From assembly GCF_000296815.2 (NCBI RefSeq), contig NC_019017.1, forward strand, positions 87,933 to 151,932: 64,000 nucleotides of DNA, in the 5' to 3' direction. The position numbers were made by a program, and so were the translations under genes. Positions 7,335 to 15,622 of this stretch are shown here, one piece after another. The DNA comes from Fibrisoma limi BUZ 3. GTDB lineage: Bacteria > Bacteroidota > Bacteroidia > Cytophagales > Spirosomataceae. The notes beneath the pieces are model-generated. The model searched no databases. It saw only the letters and a program-made list of their open reading frames with translations, and was not told the DNA's origin. Numbering within the stretch: position 1 is the first letter of the stretch; the number at the start of each line of letters is the position of its first letter.

Positions 7335-9128
7335 TTAAATAGGTAAGGCCCCGCCTAATTGCTTGGCCGACTCAAAAACGCCTAGAAAAAAAATCTTGAT
7401 GGCTTCATGCTGCCGCGTTCGGAAGGCGTCCATCAGTTTAGGAAGATTGGAATTTATTCCGTTGAGTATGCGCAGAAACTTAGCGTTTTCCAGCACTAAT
7501 CCCAGCGACAATTCAACTGTCTTGTCCAGTTCTGTCATAGACATATAGATACGCCCACCACCGACGGAGAGAGCCGGCCCAATCAATTCAATCGCGGGTG
7601 GCTCCGCCAGCGTCTTAAGAGCAATGGGTAAAGACCGACTCTGTTGCAATTGTACGTGGCGCCAGTACCAGTTTAGCAAACGCCGGACGGAACGCACTTG
7701 CCAGCGATTAACTGTCTGACCGGGTACAAACGCCCAAGTGGACCGCAGGATAAGGTCTAGCTGACCGACTAAGACCTCTCGTTCGTTACCAATCACGGCT
7801 TTTCGGTCCCGCTTGGCCATGTAGTCAAGTTGATGGAGCAAGGCGTACAGATCCGCCATGTAGTCGAGCCGCTCCAAGCAGTTAGCGAACCGGCCCACTC
7901 CCTCAGCGTTATACTTTGTCAGGGAATGATGGGCGTGTAAGTACTCATGGAATAAAAAGAGTCGGATGAGTTGGGCTAATTCGTCGTCATCCCGGCAAGC
8001 CTCCGAAAGACCGATTAACAATTCGTCGCTGAGCCGCCACCGGTTGCTATCATTCGTATGACCGTATTCGCCACCAACAAACGGCTCCGGGTCAACCGTA
8101 TCATCCGGCTGCACAACGTCCCACAAAGGAGGGAGTTGGGCAAAGGGGGAAGCGGCCGTTAATTCATCCCGGTAACGCAAGAACGAAAACCATGACCCGG
8201 TTTGCCCCCGTGCTTCATCCCGCAATGTCTGAGCGTAATCAATCACGGATTGAAGAGCTTGCGGCCAGATCCTCTCCCGAATGCCCTGGGCCCGTTCTTT
8301 TTGTTCAGCCGTTAACTGCCGTGCCGCTGACTCGGCCTCTTCAGCCGTTAATAAAATGGCGGGTTTATAGGACCGCTCACCGGGTATACGTCGGTACCGA
8401 TACGTTTGGACGGGAACGTTGTTGCGCAGTTGCAGTTCCTGCCCGATAACCAAACAAACCGGAGCCGGAGCTGACACAAACAAGTGAATTAAGTTGACGT
8501 TGGGGCGAAACCTGAGCAATTCGGCTAAGGCCTGGCGGAAGGTCTGCCGGATTTGCTGAACGTCAGCGGCAGAACGAACGGTTGAAGCAACGACGGGTGA
8601 ACGCTCGTCCGGTAGGGTAACACGGATGTCCGCCAACCGATCTTTGCCGACGACTTCATCAACGTCTTCGTCGTTAATCGGGTAGGAAATCGCTACCCGG
8701 ATGACGGCCGCTCCCCCTTGGGTAACTACCTCTTTGGGTAGGTTCGTTAATTCAACCGCCAACGAAGCTTCGGACTGCTGCCACCGCCAAGTGTTCAGGT
8801 CTCGGTGGTAATCATAAACGTCTACCATACGTTGATCGCTCACGTAAGCACCCAGGGCTAAAATGTGGGGCACTTCGGCAATGCCAAAATAAAGCAGCCG
8901 GGCAGCTTGCTTATCATCGGCCAGTCGCCGGATCTCTTTCGCGCTGTTGATGACATAACGCTCCGACTCATCCCATACCCCGCCATCAATCGGGTACTGC
9001 TGCATGTCGACCAGCACGTTGGAACGCGTTAGCCGTAACTCGTCAGTTGTAAGTACGGACAATATCTCATCCTCACTGATGGCCCGCAGACCCGGTTGAC
9101 GAATCAAGATCAGATTAGTTGCACTCAT
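7335..9128 (-). CDS. SAVED domain fused to an HExxH putative metallopeptidase
   Basis: A 597-residue protein with two parts. Residues about 70-245 resemble SAVED: LLYFGIAEVPHILALGAY and VDVYDYHRDLNTWRW align with IFAFAPQPLLIKLGALLGD and DIYQRHRQPPSWKW of the neighbouring Cap5, and IHLFVSAPAPVCLVIGQ matches Cap5's LHVFPAMPNSLAIEFGR. The C-terminal half has HEYLH at 394-398, a zinc-peptidase motif, and about 25 residues later LDYMADLYALL, resembling the ExxAD third-ligand motif of gluzincins. It is 30 bases downstream of the TRIP13-like gene, so it is the likely effector of the HORMA/TRIP13 CBASS. Peptidase activity is inferred, not shown. Confidence 0.75.
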   Translation of the reverse strand: MSATNLILIRQPGLRAISEDEILSVLTTDELRLTRSNVLVDMQQYPIDGGVWDESERYVINSAKEIRRLADDKQAARLLYFGIAEVPHILALGAYVSDQRMVDVYDYHRDLNTWRWQQSEASLAVELTNLPKEVVTQGGAAVIRVAISYPINDEDVDEVVGKDRLADIRVTLPDERSPVVASTVRSAADVQQIRQTFRQALAELLRFRPNVNLIHLFVSAPAPVCLVIGQELQLRNNVPVQTYRYRRIPGERSYKPAILLTAEEAESAARQLTAEQKERAQGIRERIWPQALQSVIDYAQTLRDEARGQTGSWFSFLRYRDELTAASPFAQLPPLWDVVQPDDTVDPEPFVGGEYGHTNDSNRWRLSDELLIGLSEACRDDDELAQLIRLFLFHEYLHAHHSLTKYNAEGVGRFANCLERLDYMADLYALLHQLDYMAKRDRKAVIGNEREVLVGQLDLILRSTWAFVPGQTVNRWQVRSVRRLLNWYWRHVQLQQSRSLPIALKTLAEPPAIELIGPALSVGGGRIYMSMTELDKTVELSLGLVLENAKFLRILNGINSNLPKLMDAFRTRQHEAIKIFFLGVFESAKQLGGALPI

Positions 9129-9158
9129 ATAAAGGGCTTTAAGTAGAACGGCTTTGGG

Positions 9159-10049
9159 TTAGTGAATGGTTGCTTCTTCCAGCATTGGGGATGGCTCCAT
9201 CGTCTCGAGTACCGTGCTATAAATGGGTACCGACAGGGGCTGCTCGTTTTGAATGGCTTCTAAAATGGCTTGCCGTAAGGCCCGCTGCAACAGATCCGAA
9301 AAACTGAAAGGCACTTTACGTTGCTGGGTCCGACGAATTAAATTCGTTAACTGTTCAGAATCGTGCTCAATATTGGCGAACAGGTATTCGAAGACCTGTT
9401 TCAGCCGCTCGCCCGTGGGACGCTCAAAATTGAGATGCAATGACGTTCGACGGCGGACGGCCGGATCAAGCACGTTGATACGATTGGTAATCAGCAAGAC
9501 GACCAGTTTATGTTTCTCCCTCACCAACTGGTCAATTTCTTTGATCAGTACATTGAGGCCGGCCCGGTCCTCGTGATGCGCCTGGTTCTGCGCCCGGCTG
9601 GTGGCTAAATCATCGGCTTCATCGATGATCAGCAGACCGATGGCATCCTTGGGTACCTTTGCTTTGGCCGTCTTGAAAGCAGCCGATACCCGGCTGGATA
9701 ATTCGCCAACCATTCCGTTGCCCCGGATATTAGACGGCGTTTCTAACGTAATCACCCGTTTGCCACCGAGTCGTTGAACTAAGGGGGTGCCGATTGCATT
9801 GGCCAAGGCGGTTTTGCCGCAGCCTACTTCGCCCGATAAGATGATTAGGGGGCTGCTCATTTGCACGTGCTCCAGAACCGTCAGACCCGACGGATGAAAC
9901 TGCCGTTGCCAACGGGTAAGTCTATCCTGATCAAACAGCAGTTCCAGGTTCGTCAGCAAAGCTTGTTTCTGTTCTTCGATAGCAACGAGTCCGTCGAATG
10001 CTTTTTGAGCAGCCGTACTTGGATGTTGGGTTTGGATTAACTCTACCAT
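9159..10049 (-). CDS. cap6: TRIP13-like AAA+ ATPase (Cap6)
   Basis: A 296-residue AAA+ ATPase with Walker A GEVGCGKT (73-80), Walker B LLIIDEAD (Asp143, Glu144), sensor 1 LLITNR and paired Arg residues in DPAVRRRT. This is the Pch2/TRIP13 pattern. In type III CBASS this enzyme disassembles the closed HORMA complex and so restrains the CD-NTase until infection. It overlaps the HORMA gene by 7 bases, which supports joint function. Identity as Cap6 rests on the adjacent HORMA and CD-NTase genes. Confidence 0.85.
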   Translation of the reverse strand: MVELIQTQHPSTAAQKAFDGLVAIEEQKQALLTNLELLFDQDRLTRWQRQFHPSGLTVLEHVQMSSPLIILSGEVGCGKTALANAIGTPLVQRLGGKRVITLETPSNIRGNGMVGELSSRVSAAFKTAKAKVPKDAIGLLIIDEADDLATSRAQNQAHHEDRAGLNVLIKEIDQLVREKHKLVVLLITNRINVLDPAVRRRTSLHLNFERPTGERLKQVFEYLFANIEHDSEQLTNLIRRTQQRKVPFSFSDLLQRALRQAILEAIQNEQPLSVPIYSTVLETMEPSPMLEEATIH

Positions 10050-10540
10050 GATCCGATTTTATTGCGATTAAGTCCGTAACCACTGCTGGAATAGCCCCGG
10101 TCGTACGTACTATCCCCCTGCAGCGAAACGCCGTTGCTACCCCAGCCTCGGTTAGTAATCAACTCATTAACGACTTCGCGGTAGCGAGTCGAGGTAGTAC
10201 GTAGCGTGACGAACAAATTGGCCTTTGTACCTGGGTTCAGACCATAAAAGTCTGAGCCGCCGGAGTCGTCGTCGGAATAGATGCTACCTGCGTCGTCTAA
10301 CTGGTAGCGGTAACCGCCTACACGGCTACCCGTTGGCGAGACAAGCTGAATTTCAAAGCTGTCGAGAGCTTCTTTACTCAACATAAACAGCAGGTCATTG
10401 CGCCAACGCTCGGCCTCTGCTTTGGAGACTAAGTCCGCAAAAACCATGGATAGACAATCCTCGTACACCTTGCCTAGGATGTAACGAGCGCGAGATTCAG
10501 TGTAGGTGCTGGTCCGCGTGAAGGTTGATGTTTGGCTCAT
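10043..10540 (-). CDS. cap7: Bacterial HORMA-domain protein (Cap7)
   Basis: A 165-residue protein matching bacterial HORMA proteins of type III CBASS. It has an N-terminal helical part (RARYILGKVYEDCLSMVFADL), a middle beta region (FEIQLVSPTGSRVGGYRYQL) and the family's Gly-rich C-terminal safety-belt ending DRGYSSSGYGLNRNKIGSW. HORMA proteins close around a peptide of a partner and then activate the CD-NTase. It lies 8 bases downstream of the CD-NTase and overlaps the TRIP13-like gene, the expected trio. The sequence is divergent, so the call leans partly on context. Confidence 0.82.
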   Translation of the reverse strand: MSQTSTFTRTSTYTESRARYILGKVYEDCLSMVFADLVSKAEAERWRNDLLFMLSKEALDSFEIQLVSPTGSRVGGYRYQLDDAGSIYSDDDSGGSDFYGLNPGTKANLFVTLRTTSTRYREVVNELITNRGWGSNGVSLQGDSTYDRGYSSSGYGLNRNKIGSW

Positions 10541-10548
10541 AATATAGT

Positions 10549-11577
10549 TTAGTCACAGTGGTTACGAAACGCGTTACCAAAGATGCGGACCATGCTGTCC
10601 ATCGATTTGGAGTCCTCACCATCCTCGTTGAAGCGGATGGCCCTGGCCCACTCATCCCGCCCCTTCGCCAGCCAGTCGGCTAGTTCATTCACTTCTCCGT
10701 AGCCCCATTTTTTAACCACATTGTTTTCGGGATTAACCGGATCGAATACGCACCACTCCGCCGATTCATCGGCAGGCTGTTTGGTATTGACGTCGGAGAA
10801 GAAGATAGGTTTGCGTTGTTTTACTAAGCTGGCCAGTAAGCTAAACCACCGGGCTAAGGTTTCCGCGTAAGTTGTGCAGACGGATAGCTCATCGTAGGCT
10901 TTGGCGCAGAGCAGGTCGATGAGCATGCTCGATGGAAGGTTTCCGTTGCCGAAATAATAGTTATCAACCGATTGACTTTCCCGCCACCATTTCATCAGCC
11001 TGACGCATTCATTGAATTGAACCCGGCCGGCCAAGGCGTCACTCGACTTGGTTCGTGCCCGGACAAAAGCTACATGTTTTTCAATGGACGTTTTCAGGCG
11101 ATCCCCATTGGAGCGAATGATGATTTGCTCATCCGCCCGACCCGTCGATAGCATCGGGACAATATCGAAGAAAAGCCGGTTGCTGAACTTCAGTTTGATT
11201 GAGCTTTTGGTAGGCTCTTTGGCGGTATCAGGGTAAGTCGAATCCGCATACCGGGCAAATCGGTCCAACAATTCGGTAAGCTTTTCCCCTTGGGCATCCT
11301 TGGGCGCTACCACAAACGGAATGTCGACGTCCTGCCCTTCCACCTCGGCATGTCCTCGCATGTGCCGACGTAAGCCTGTCCGTTTTGCAAATGAACCACT
11401 ATGGGGCGTCGCCGTCACGAGCAGGCTATCTTCAATCGCTTTTGCTTTTATTCGAGAGCGGATAAAATCCGCCTGGGCGGCTATCTGATCGATGGTTTCA
11501 TCCTCCGGACGAATCCAGTTTACGAAACACGTTAGACGGCGGTGGAGCGTGTTGCGGTGGTACGAGAATTGATTCAT
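10549..11577 (-). CDS. CD-NTase of a type III-like CBASS
   Basis: A 342-residue nucleotidyltransferase and the first gene of the leftward island. Active-site motifs are PHSGSFAKRTGLR (Ser62), QDVDIPFVV (Asp83, Asp85) and LFFDIVPML (Asp138). It differs clearly from the second CD-NTase at 4973-6154, so this is not a tandem duplication. With the HORMA and TRIP13 genes just downstream it forms a type III-like signalling core. Its messenger would be read by a SAVED protein: the adjacent HExxH fusion, possibly also Cap5. The start at 11577 leaves about 225 bases to the divergent XRE-ImmA gene. Confidence 0.88.
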   Translation of the reverse strand: MNQFSYHRNTLHRRLTCFVNWIRPEDETIDQIAAQADFIRSRIKAKAIEDSLLVTATPHSGSFAKRTGLRRHMRGHAEVEGQDVDIPFVVAPKDAQGEKLTELLDRFARYADSTYPDTAKEPTKSSIKLKFSNRLFFDIVPMLSTGRADEQIIIRSNGDRLKTSIEKHVAFVRARTKSSDALAGRVQFNECVRLMKWWRESQSVDNYYFGNGNLPSSMLIDLLCAKAYDELSVCTTYAETLARWFSLLASLVKQRKPIFFSDVNTKQPADESAEWCVFDPVNPENNVVKKWGYGEVNELADWLAKGRDEWARAIRFNEDGEDSKSMDSMVRIFGNAFRNHCD

Positions 11578-11633
11578 AAAGAATAATTAAAGGTCGAAGC
11601 AGGCTATATGGATGCTACAAGAGGGCCAACGAG

Positions 11634-11694
11634 AGGTTAACAAAAAAGGTTTCTTAAATCATTTTGTTAACCTAAAAAATTTGTTTGTTAACCC
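11634..11694. promoter_or_regulatory. GTTAAC operator repeats between the island and the XRE-ImmA gene
   Basis: A perfect 12-bp inverted repeat (AGGTTAACAAAA at 11634-11645, its complement at 11662-11673) followed by a third copy of TTTGTTAACC at 11684-11693. A further TTGTTAAC lies at 11803-11810 just before the XRE-ImmA start codon. These flank both divergent starts, as expected for repression of both by the XRE domain. Confidence 0.65.
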
Positions 11695-11744
11695 AGGTGT
11701 GATCTAATTTTGCACCAGAGGGCCGTATAGTAAGTATAAAGTAG

Positions 11745-11752
11745 TACCTTTG
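11745..11752 (+). promoter_or_regulatory. Putative -7 box of the XRE-ImmA gene
   Basis: TACCTTTG matches the Bacteroidota -7 consensus TAnnTTTG, 66 bases before the ATG at 11818. No clear -33 element was found. Confidence 0.4.
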
Positions 11753-11817
11753 CGGCTTTTTTGGCTATCAGCCGTTAATATTAGTGAAGCTCAAAATCTC
11801 GATTGTTAACTACTACT

Positions 11818-12864
11818 ATGAAAGAAGTCTTCGCTGCTCGATTAAAGCAGGCTCGTTTACTGGCCAAGCTATCGTTACGGGAACTGGCGGAACGAATGAA
11901 CAACGCTGTCAGCTACGTTGCCATTAAGAAGTATGAAGATGCCAAGTCGTTACCCGACGAGTCGGTCATCGTTGCTCTGGCCAACGCTCTGTCGGTCAAG
12001 CCTGACTATTTTTTTAAGGCGTCTGCCGTTGAACTAACCAATGTGGAGTTCCGACGAAAGGCAAAGCTGGGCGTTAAAGAAATTAATAGCATCAAAGAGA
12101 TTGTTAAAGATCATTTAGAACGCTACTTTGAGGTTGAGGAGATACTACAGATTGAACGCAGTTTTCAAAATCCATTAGCGAAGAACGCTATTACAAAGCC
12201 CGAAGAGGTGGAAGATAGGGTTTTAGCATTGCTCAAAAGCTGGCATTTGGGCTATAACCCCATTCCCAACGTCATTGAGACGCTGGAAGAAAAAGGGATA
12301 AAAGTAATTGAGATTGAAGCACCGAACGAGTTTGACGGTTTATCGACGTACGTAAATGGCGTTCCCGTCATTGTGCTTAATAAAAATTATGGTTCGGAAC
12401 GTAAGCGGTTTACGGCATTGCACGAATTGGCCCATCTGCTTCTATTGTTTCCTGAGAACACAGAGCATCGGATTGTTGAAAAATGTTGCCACCGGTTTGC
12501 CAGTGCTATGCTTATTCCGCGCCCAGTCATGTATGAACTGTTGGGCAAAGTTAGGGTCCATATCACTCTTGCCGAGCTAATTATGATCAAAGAACAATAT
12601 GGTATTTCTGTTCAAGCCATCATGCACCGGGCTAATGACTTAAACATTGTCAATGACTACATATACAAAGGATTCTGTATACGGATGGCTAAGAATAAGA
12701 AAGAGGAAGGTTTGGGCAAATACCTTGGCGTTGAAAAATCCTACCGCTTCAGACAGTTGGTATATCGAATTGCCGTGGAAGAATTGGTATCCTTAACCAA
12801 AGCCGCTAACTTAGGTGACTTAAAAGCAGCGGAGTTACGAGATATCATTGACGCGCAGATTTAA
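11818..12864 (+). CDS. XRE-ImmA/IrrE fusion: HTH plus zinc metallopeptidase
   Basis: A 348-residue protein with an N-terminal XRE helix-turn-helix (about residues 1-65, RLKQARLLAKLSLRELAERM) and a C-terminal ImmA/IrrE metallopeptidase with HELAHLLLLFP and a downstream CCHRFASAMLIP helix. Such proteins sense DNA damage or stress and relieve repression by proteolysis. Separate HTH and ImmA-like proteins (CapH and CapP) control some CBASS operons from a divergent position; here both parts are in one chain divergent from the CBASS island. A TTG at 11803 would add five residues; ATG at 11818 is preferred. The next gene starts 8 bases downstream. Confidence 0.85.
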   Translation: MKEVFAARLKQARLLAKLSLRELAERMNNAVSYVAIKKYEDAKSLPDESVIVALANALSVKPDYFFKASAVELTNVEFRRKAKLGVKEINSIKEIVKDHLERYFEVEEILQIERSFQNPLAKNAITKPEEVEDRVLALLKSWHLGYNPIPNVIETLEEKGIKVIEIEAPNEFDGLSTYVNGVPVIVLNKNYGSERKRFTALHELAHLLLLFPENTEHRIVEKCCHRFASAMLIPRPVMYELLGKVRVHITLAELIMIKEQYGISVQAIMHRANDLNIVNDYIYKGFCIRMAKNKKEEGLGKYLGVEKSYRFRQLVYRIAVEELVSLTKAANLGDLKAAELRDIIDAQI

Positions 12865-12872
12865 GCCCTGGC

Positions 12873-13391
12873 ATGAGACCCCAGATTGTTATTCATGACG
12901 TTAACATCCTTATTACCCTTTTTAAAGCCCAACTTACCAGCTTACCCTTCGCTATCGAAGCGGACTTTCTTACGACAAAGCTGATTTTTAATGATTTATC
13001 TAACTCGCAACAAGCACTGTACAATTCGTATGTAGAAGCCGGTAGTCTGGCCTTCGCCCAAGCGGAATCATTGGCTATCGTCAATCCTCAGTTTACCGCT
13101 AATCGTGCACTATCAATTCAAGACCTATCCGGCTTAGCATTGGCGGAGGAACGCGGTGGTTTATTGTTAACAGAGATTAAGTCTGTAAAGCTTGCAGCCC
13201 AGCACGTTGGATTGAACACTTGTGGCCTGTTATGGGTACTCGACGAGTTAGTTAAACTGAATAAACTGACGCCACGAGATGCTCAAGAACACATTGAGCA
13301 GTTATTAGACGTGAACTGTAAGTTAGATCAAAGCGAGTGCGCAGCTATGGCTCAACATTGGCTACAAACACAACCTTTACATCACTTATAA
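12873..13391 (+). CDS. PIN-like domain protein
   Basis: A 172-residue protein resembling PIN/DUF3368 nucleases. It begins with an acidic beta strand (IVIHDVNIL) and has the typical second half: LSIQDLSGLALAEERGGLLL followed by a variable stretch and NTCGLLWVLDELV. Conserved acids in these strands would bind metal. It follows the XRE-ImmA gene by 8 bases, a pairing seen in toxin-antitoxin-like modules where the XRE-ImmA protein restrains the nuclease. Some expected PIN acids are not obvious, so it may be divergent or inactive. Confidence 0.6.
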   Translation: MRPQIVIHDVNILITLFKAQLTSLPFAIEADFLTTKLIFNDLSNSQQALYNSYVEAGSLAFAQAESLAIVNPQFTANRALSIQDLSGLALAEERGGLLLTEIKSVKLAAQHVGLNTCGLLWVLDELVKLNKLTPRDAQEHIEQLLDVNCKLDQSECAAMAQHWLQTQPLHHL

Positions 13392-14201
13392 CAGTCAATA
13401 CTTAATCTAATAAAAAGTTGAAGGTTAACTGACAGATTAAGTAAGGGCGGTGTCCGAACCCCGAAATAGAGCCAGTCTACAAAAAAGCGTTCCATTAATG
13501 CCCTTATCGTGCCATATCGAGTTAGGCAGGTGTATCAACTTAGGAAGTGAATGCAGGCAGACTTAGCCGTGAGTTTTAGCTAAAGCACGATTTAACGTTT
13601 GTCTAACTCACGTTCAATAAATGTTAAGTACGTTCGAAGACTAAATCAGTCAATACTACTTTGATCAATTACGCTCACCATAGTATAAAGAATAACAGAA
13701 CGAGAATTTTTTGATCTGGTATAAATCGGATGTCCAGAATAAGGGCCTTTCTGACAAACAGCATTGATCACTTATTTTTCTATTAAAAACTGTTCTGAAT
13801 CGCTGTTCATTAATCCGTGTTCACTATCGGGTATAATTAAAAAAACGGACCAAATTCGTCAGAACCGCTTCGGTGGACCGATTGTTCGGTCGATTACTAA
13901 GCTGCTCTTGAAGGCAGATACGCGATTTTGACGATTCGTCTAAACTACTCAATGTAGAATTTAAGCGGGGTACTACGGCCTACTGAACGAACAGTATAGA
14001 TCTTAAAGGGAGGGGTTATGGCCGTTTAGCTAAAGTAAATACAGGGGTTATGCTCAAGCATCGACGGGATGGCTTGAATCTCGAAATGTAAATTCCAAGC
14101 CAATGACGAGGTCGTGGTGAAAATGATTTCCTTTTTTTAGTATCAGCCAAGCAAGCTTACTGGATGGAGCTAACCAACTTGCTGTAGTCTACCAGAAAGG
14201 A
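13392..14201. other. 810-base gene-free stretch
   Basis: No coding frame of note on either strand and no recognisable RNA. A segment at 13441-13462 (GTAAGGGCGGTGTCCGAACCCC) has the CCCC end expected of a Tn3-type terminal repeat, but no partner copy was found. The region separates the defence island from the TonB cluster and is probably a decayed boundary. Confidence 0.4.
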
Positions 14202-15512
14202 TCAATCAAAATTATCAGCAAAGATGATTTTACCGTTGGACTGAGCGAATCGGCAGTAATCGACCGAACCCGTCCCTTCGAACTGAAAGGTAATACCCAC
14301 GATGTCAGTAGGAACGCCCTGTCGCTTCGCTCGATAGGCCTCCCTGCCGTTTATCCATATCGTCACCTGATGATCGGCTACTTCACAGCGGACATCTACC
14401 CACTCTTGCATAGTAGTGCCAAAAGCCGACAAGTCCGTTTGGGTCCCCTTGACCTCATTACCTCCAGCATACAGGTTCAGCGTCGAAACGCAACCTTTAG
14501 CGCTGAGCGGGATAAAAAACATATCTTCCTTGCCGTGGATCATGATCAACGCTTGCTGACAAACGGAAGAACCTTGTGCAAAATCGCTTTTGAGCCGGGT
14601 TTCCAAAACAAAGTTGTCCGTACGTAGGCCCGGCATCGCTCGTATGTTGCGGTAACGAACAATGGGGGCTTCCGGCTGCATGGGGATGTTGTGTTCCTTT
14701 ATTGCCTTCACGGGCAGGTGCAGGATGCCATTAGAAACAAGTTGGCTGGCCGGAAACGAGACGGGTACGGGATCCCGAAAAACAGAGACGTGCCACCCCT
14801 CGGAAGGAATCAGCAAATGGTGTTCCCGAACGATCTGCTGACCAATAACGAGCTTTGCCCGAAAAAAGCCGGGATCATAGTACACCGACGTATGTTGGTG
14901 GTTATTCCTGGAAACAAGTTGACGCCGTTTGGGGTCCCAGGACTGCTGAATGAAAACCGAGTCGGTGGGCGAAGCGGTAGCATCGTAGGTGAAGACAATC
15001 GTGTTCGGTATACCCCGCGTTACGGGCTGGCTGCTGAATGAAAAATCACGGGGCGAAAGCGATACCGGTTGTCTGGTATTTAAGAAGACAAACAGTACGC
15101 CTACTAATGTGACAACAATACCGGTAAAAACTAGGTAGGGCATCGGTACGAATTGACGCATACGCCGGGCAGAACCCAGGGGCGCTGGGGTAACCAGTGA
15201 ACGACTCCCCGTATTCTCACCACTCGTTGGTTGTTGAAAATCATACCAGTTCGCGTAACCGATAAACTGCACCAACGCGTTCAGCGTCGTCAGTGTTGGG
15301 GAGGAGTCGTATTTTACTTTACCCCATACCCGCTTCAAGGTTGTCACGCTCAGACATACGCCGGTCCGGCTTAAGATGTCAGCGCTCAGCCGGTCAAAGT
15401 CCCCCGTCGTCCATCCTTCCGGACTACCAAAATCAATTTGACGCTCGATCAGCCGCCGACAGCGGGCTAAGTCAACTTCTTCTTGTTGAGCTAACATGAG
15501 TCTGTGGATCAA
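14202..15512 (-). CDS. Transmembrane protein with cytoplasmic HTH-like N-terminus and LamG-like exterior
   Basis: A 436-residue protein. The N-terminal ~90 residues (CLSVTTLKRVWGKVKY and LVQFIGYANWYDFQ) match a cytoplasmic domain common in Cytophagales membrane regulators. One membrane helix lies at about residues 124-146 (YLVFTGIVVTLVGVLFVFL). The periplasmic part ends in a concanavalin/LamG-like fold (VDVRCEVADHQVTIWINGREAY). It is divergent from a secreted LamG-like protein and a TonB-type barrel, so it probably senses a polymer or their state. DNA binding is inferred. Met6 is an alternative start. Confidence 0.6.
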   Translation of the reverse strand: MIHRLMLAQQEEVDLARCRRLIERQIDFGSPEGWTTGDFDRLSADILSRTGVCLSVTTLKRVWGKVKYDSSPTLTTLNALVQFIGYANWYDFQQPTSGENTGSRSLVTPAPLGSARRMRQFVPMPYLVFTGIVVTLVGVLFVFLNTRQPVSLSPRDFSFSSQPVTRGIPNTIVFTYDATASPTDSVFIQQSWDPKRRQLVSRNNHQHTSVYYDPGFFRAKLVIGQQIVREHHLLIPSEGWHVSVFRDPVPVSFPASQLVSNGILHLPVKAIKEHNIPMQPEAPIVRYRNIRAMPGLRTDNFVLETRLKSDFAQGSSVCQQALIMIHGKEDMFFIPLSAKGCVSTLNLYAGGNEVKGTQTDLSAFGTTMQEWVDVRCEVADHQVTIWINGREAYRAKRQGVPTDIVGITFQFEGTGSVDYCRFAQSNGKIIFADNFD

Positions 15513-15622
15513 TTAGTTAAGAATTTGAACTAAGTTGAACGCGGATTGAATAACCTTGAATCAGGGTATTGTAAGGAGGGGTATCATTTTTACGGCCGAC
15601 AATTCCCCTCGCAAATTATCGT

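Noticed and set aside
13441..13462. GTAAGGGCGGTGTCCGAACCCC as a Tn3 terminal inverted repeat
   Set aside because: It has the right CCCC end, but I found no second copy in either orientation near the transposase.
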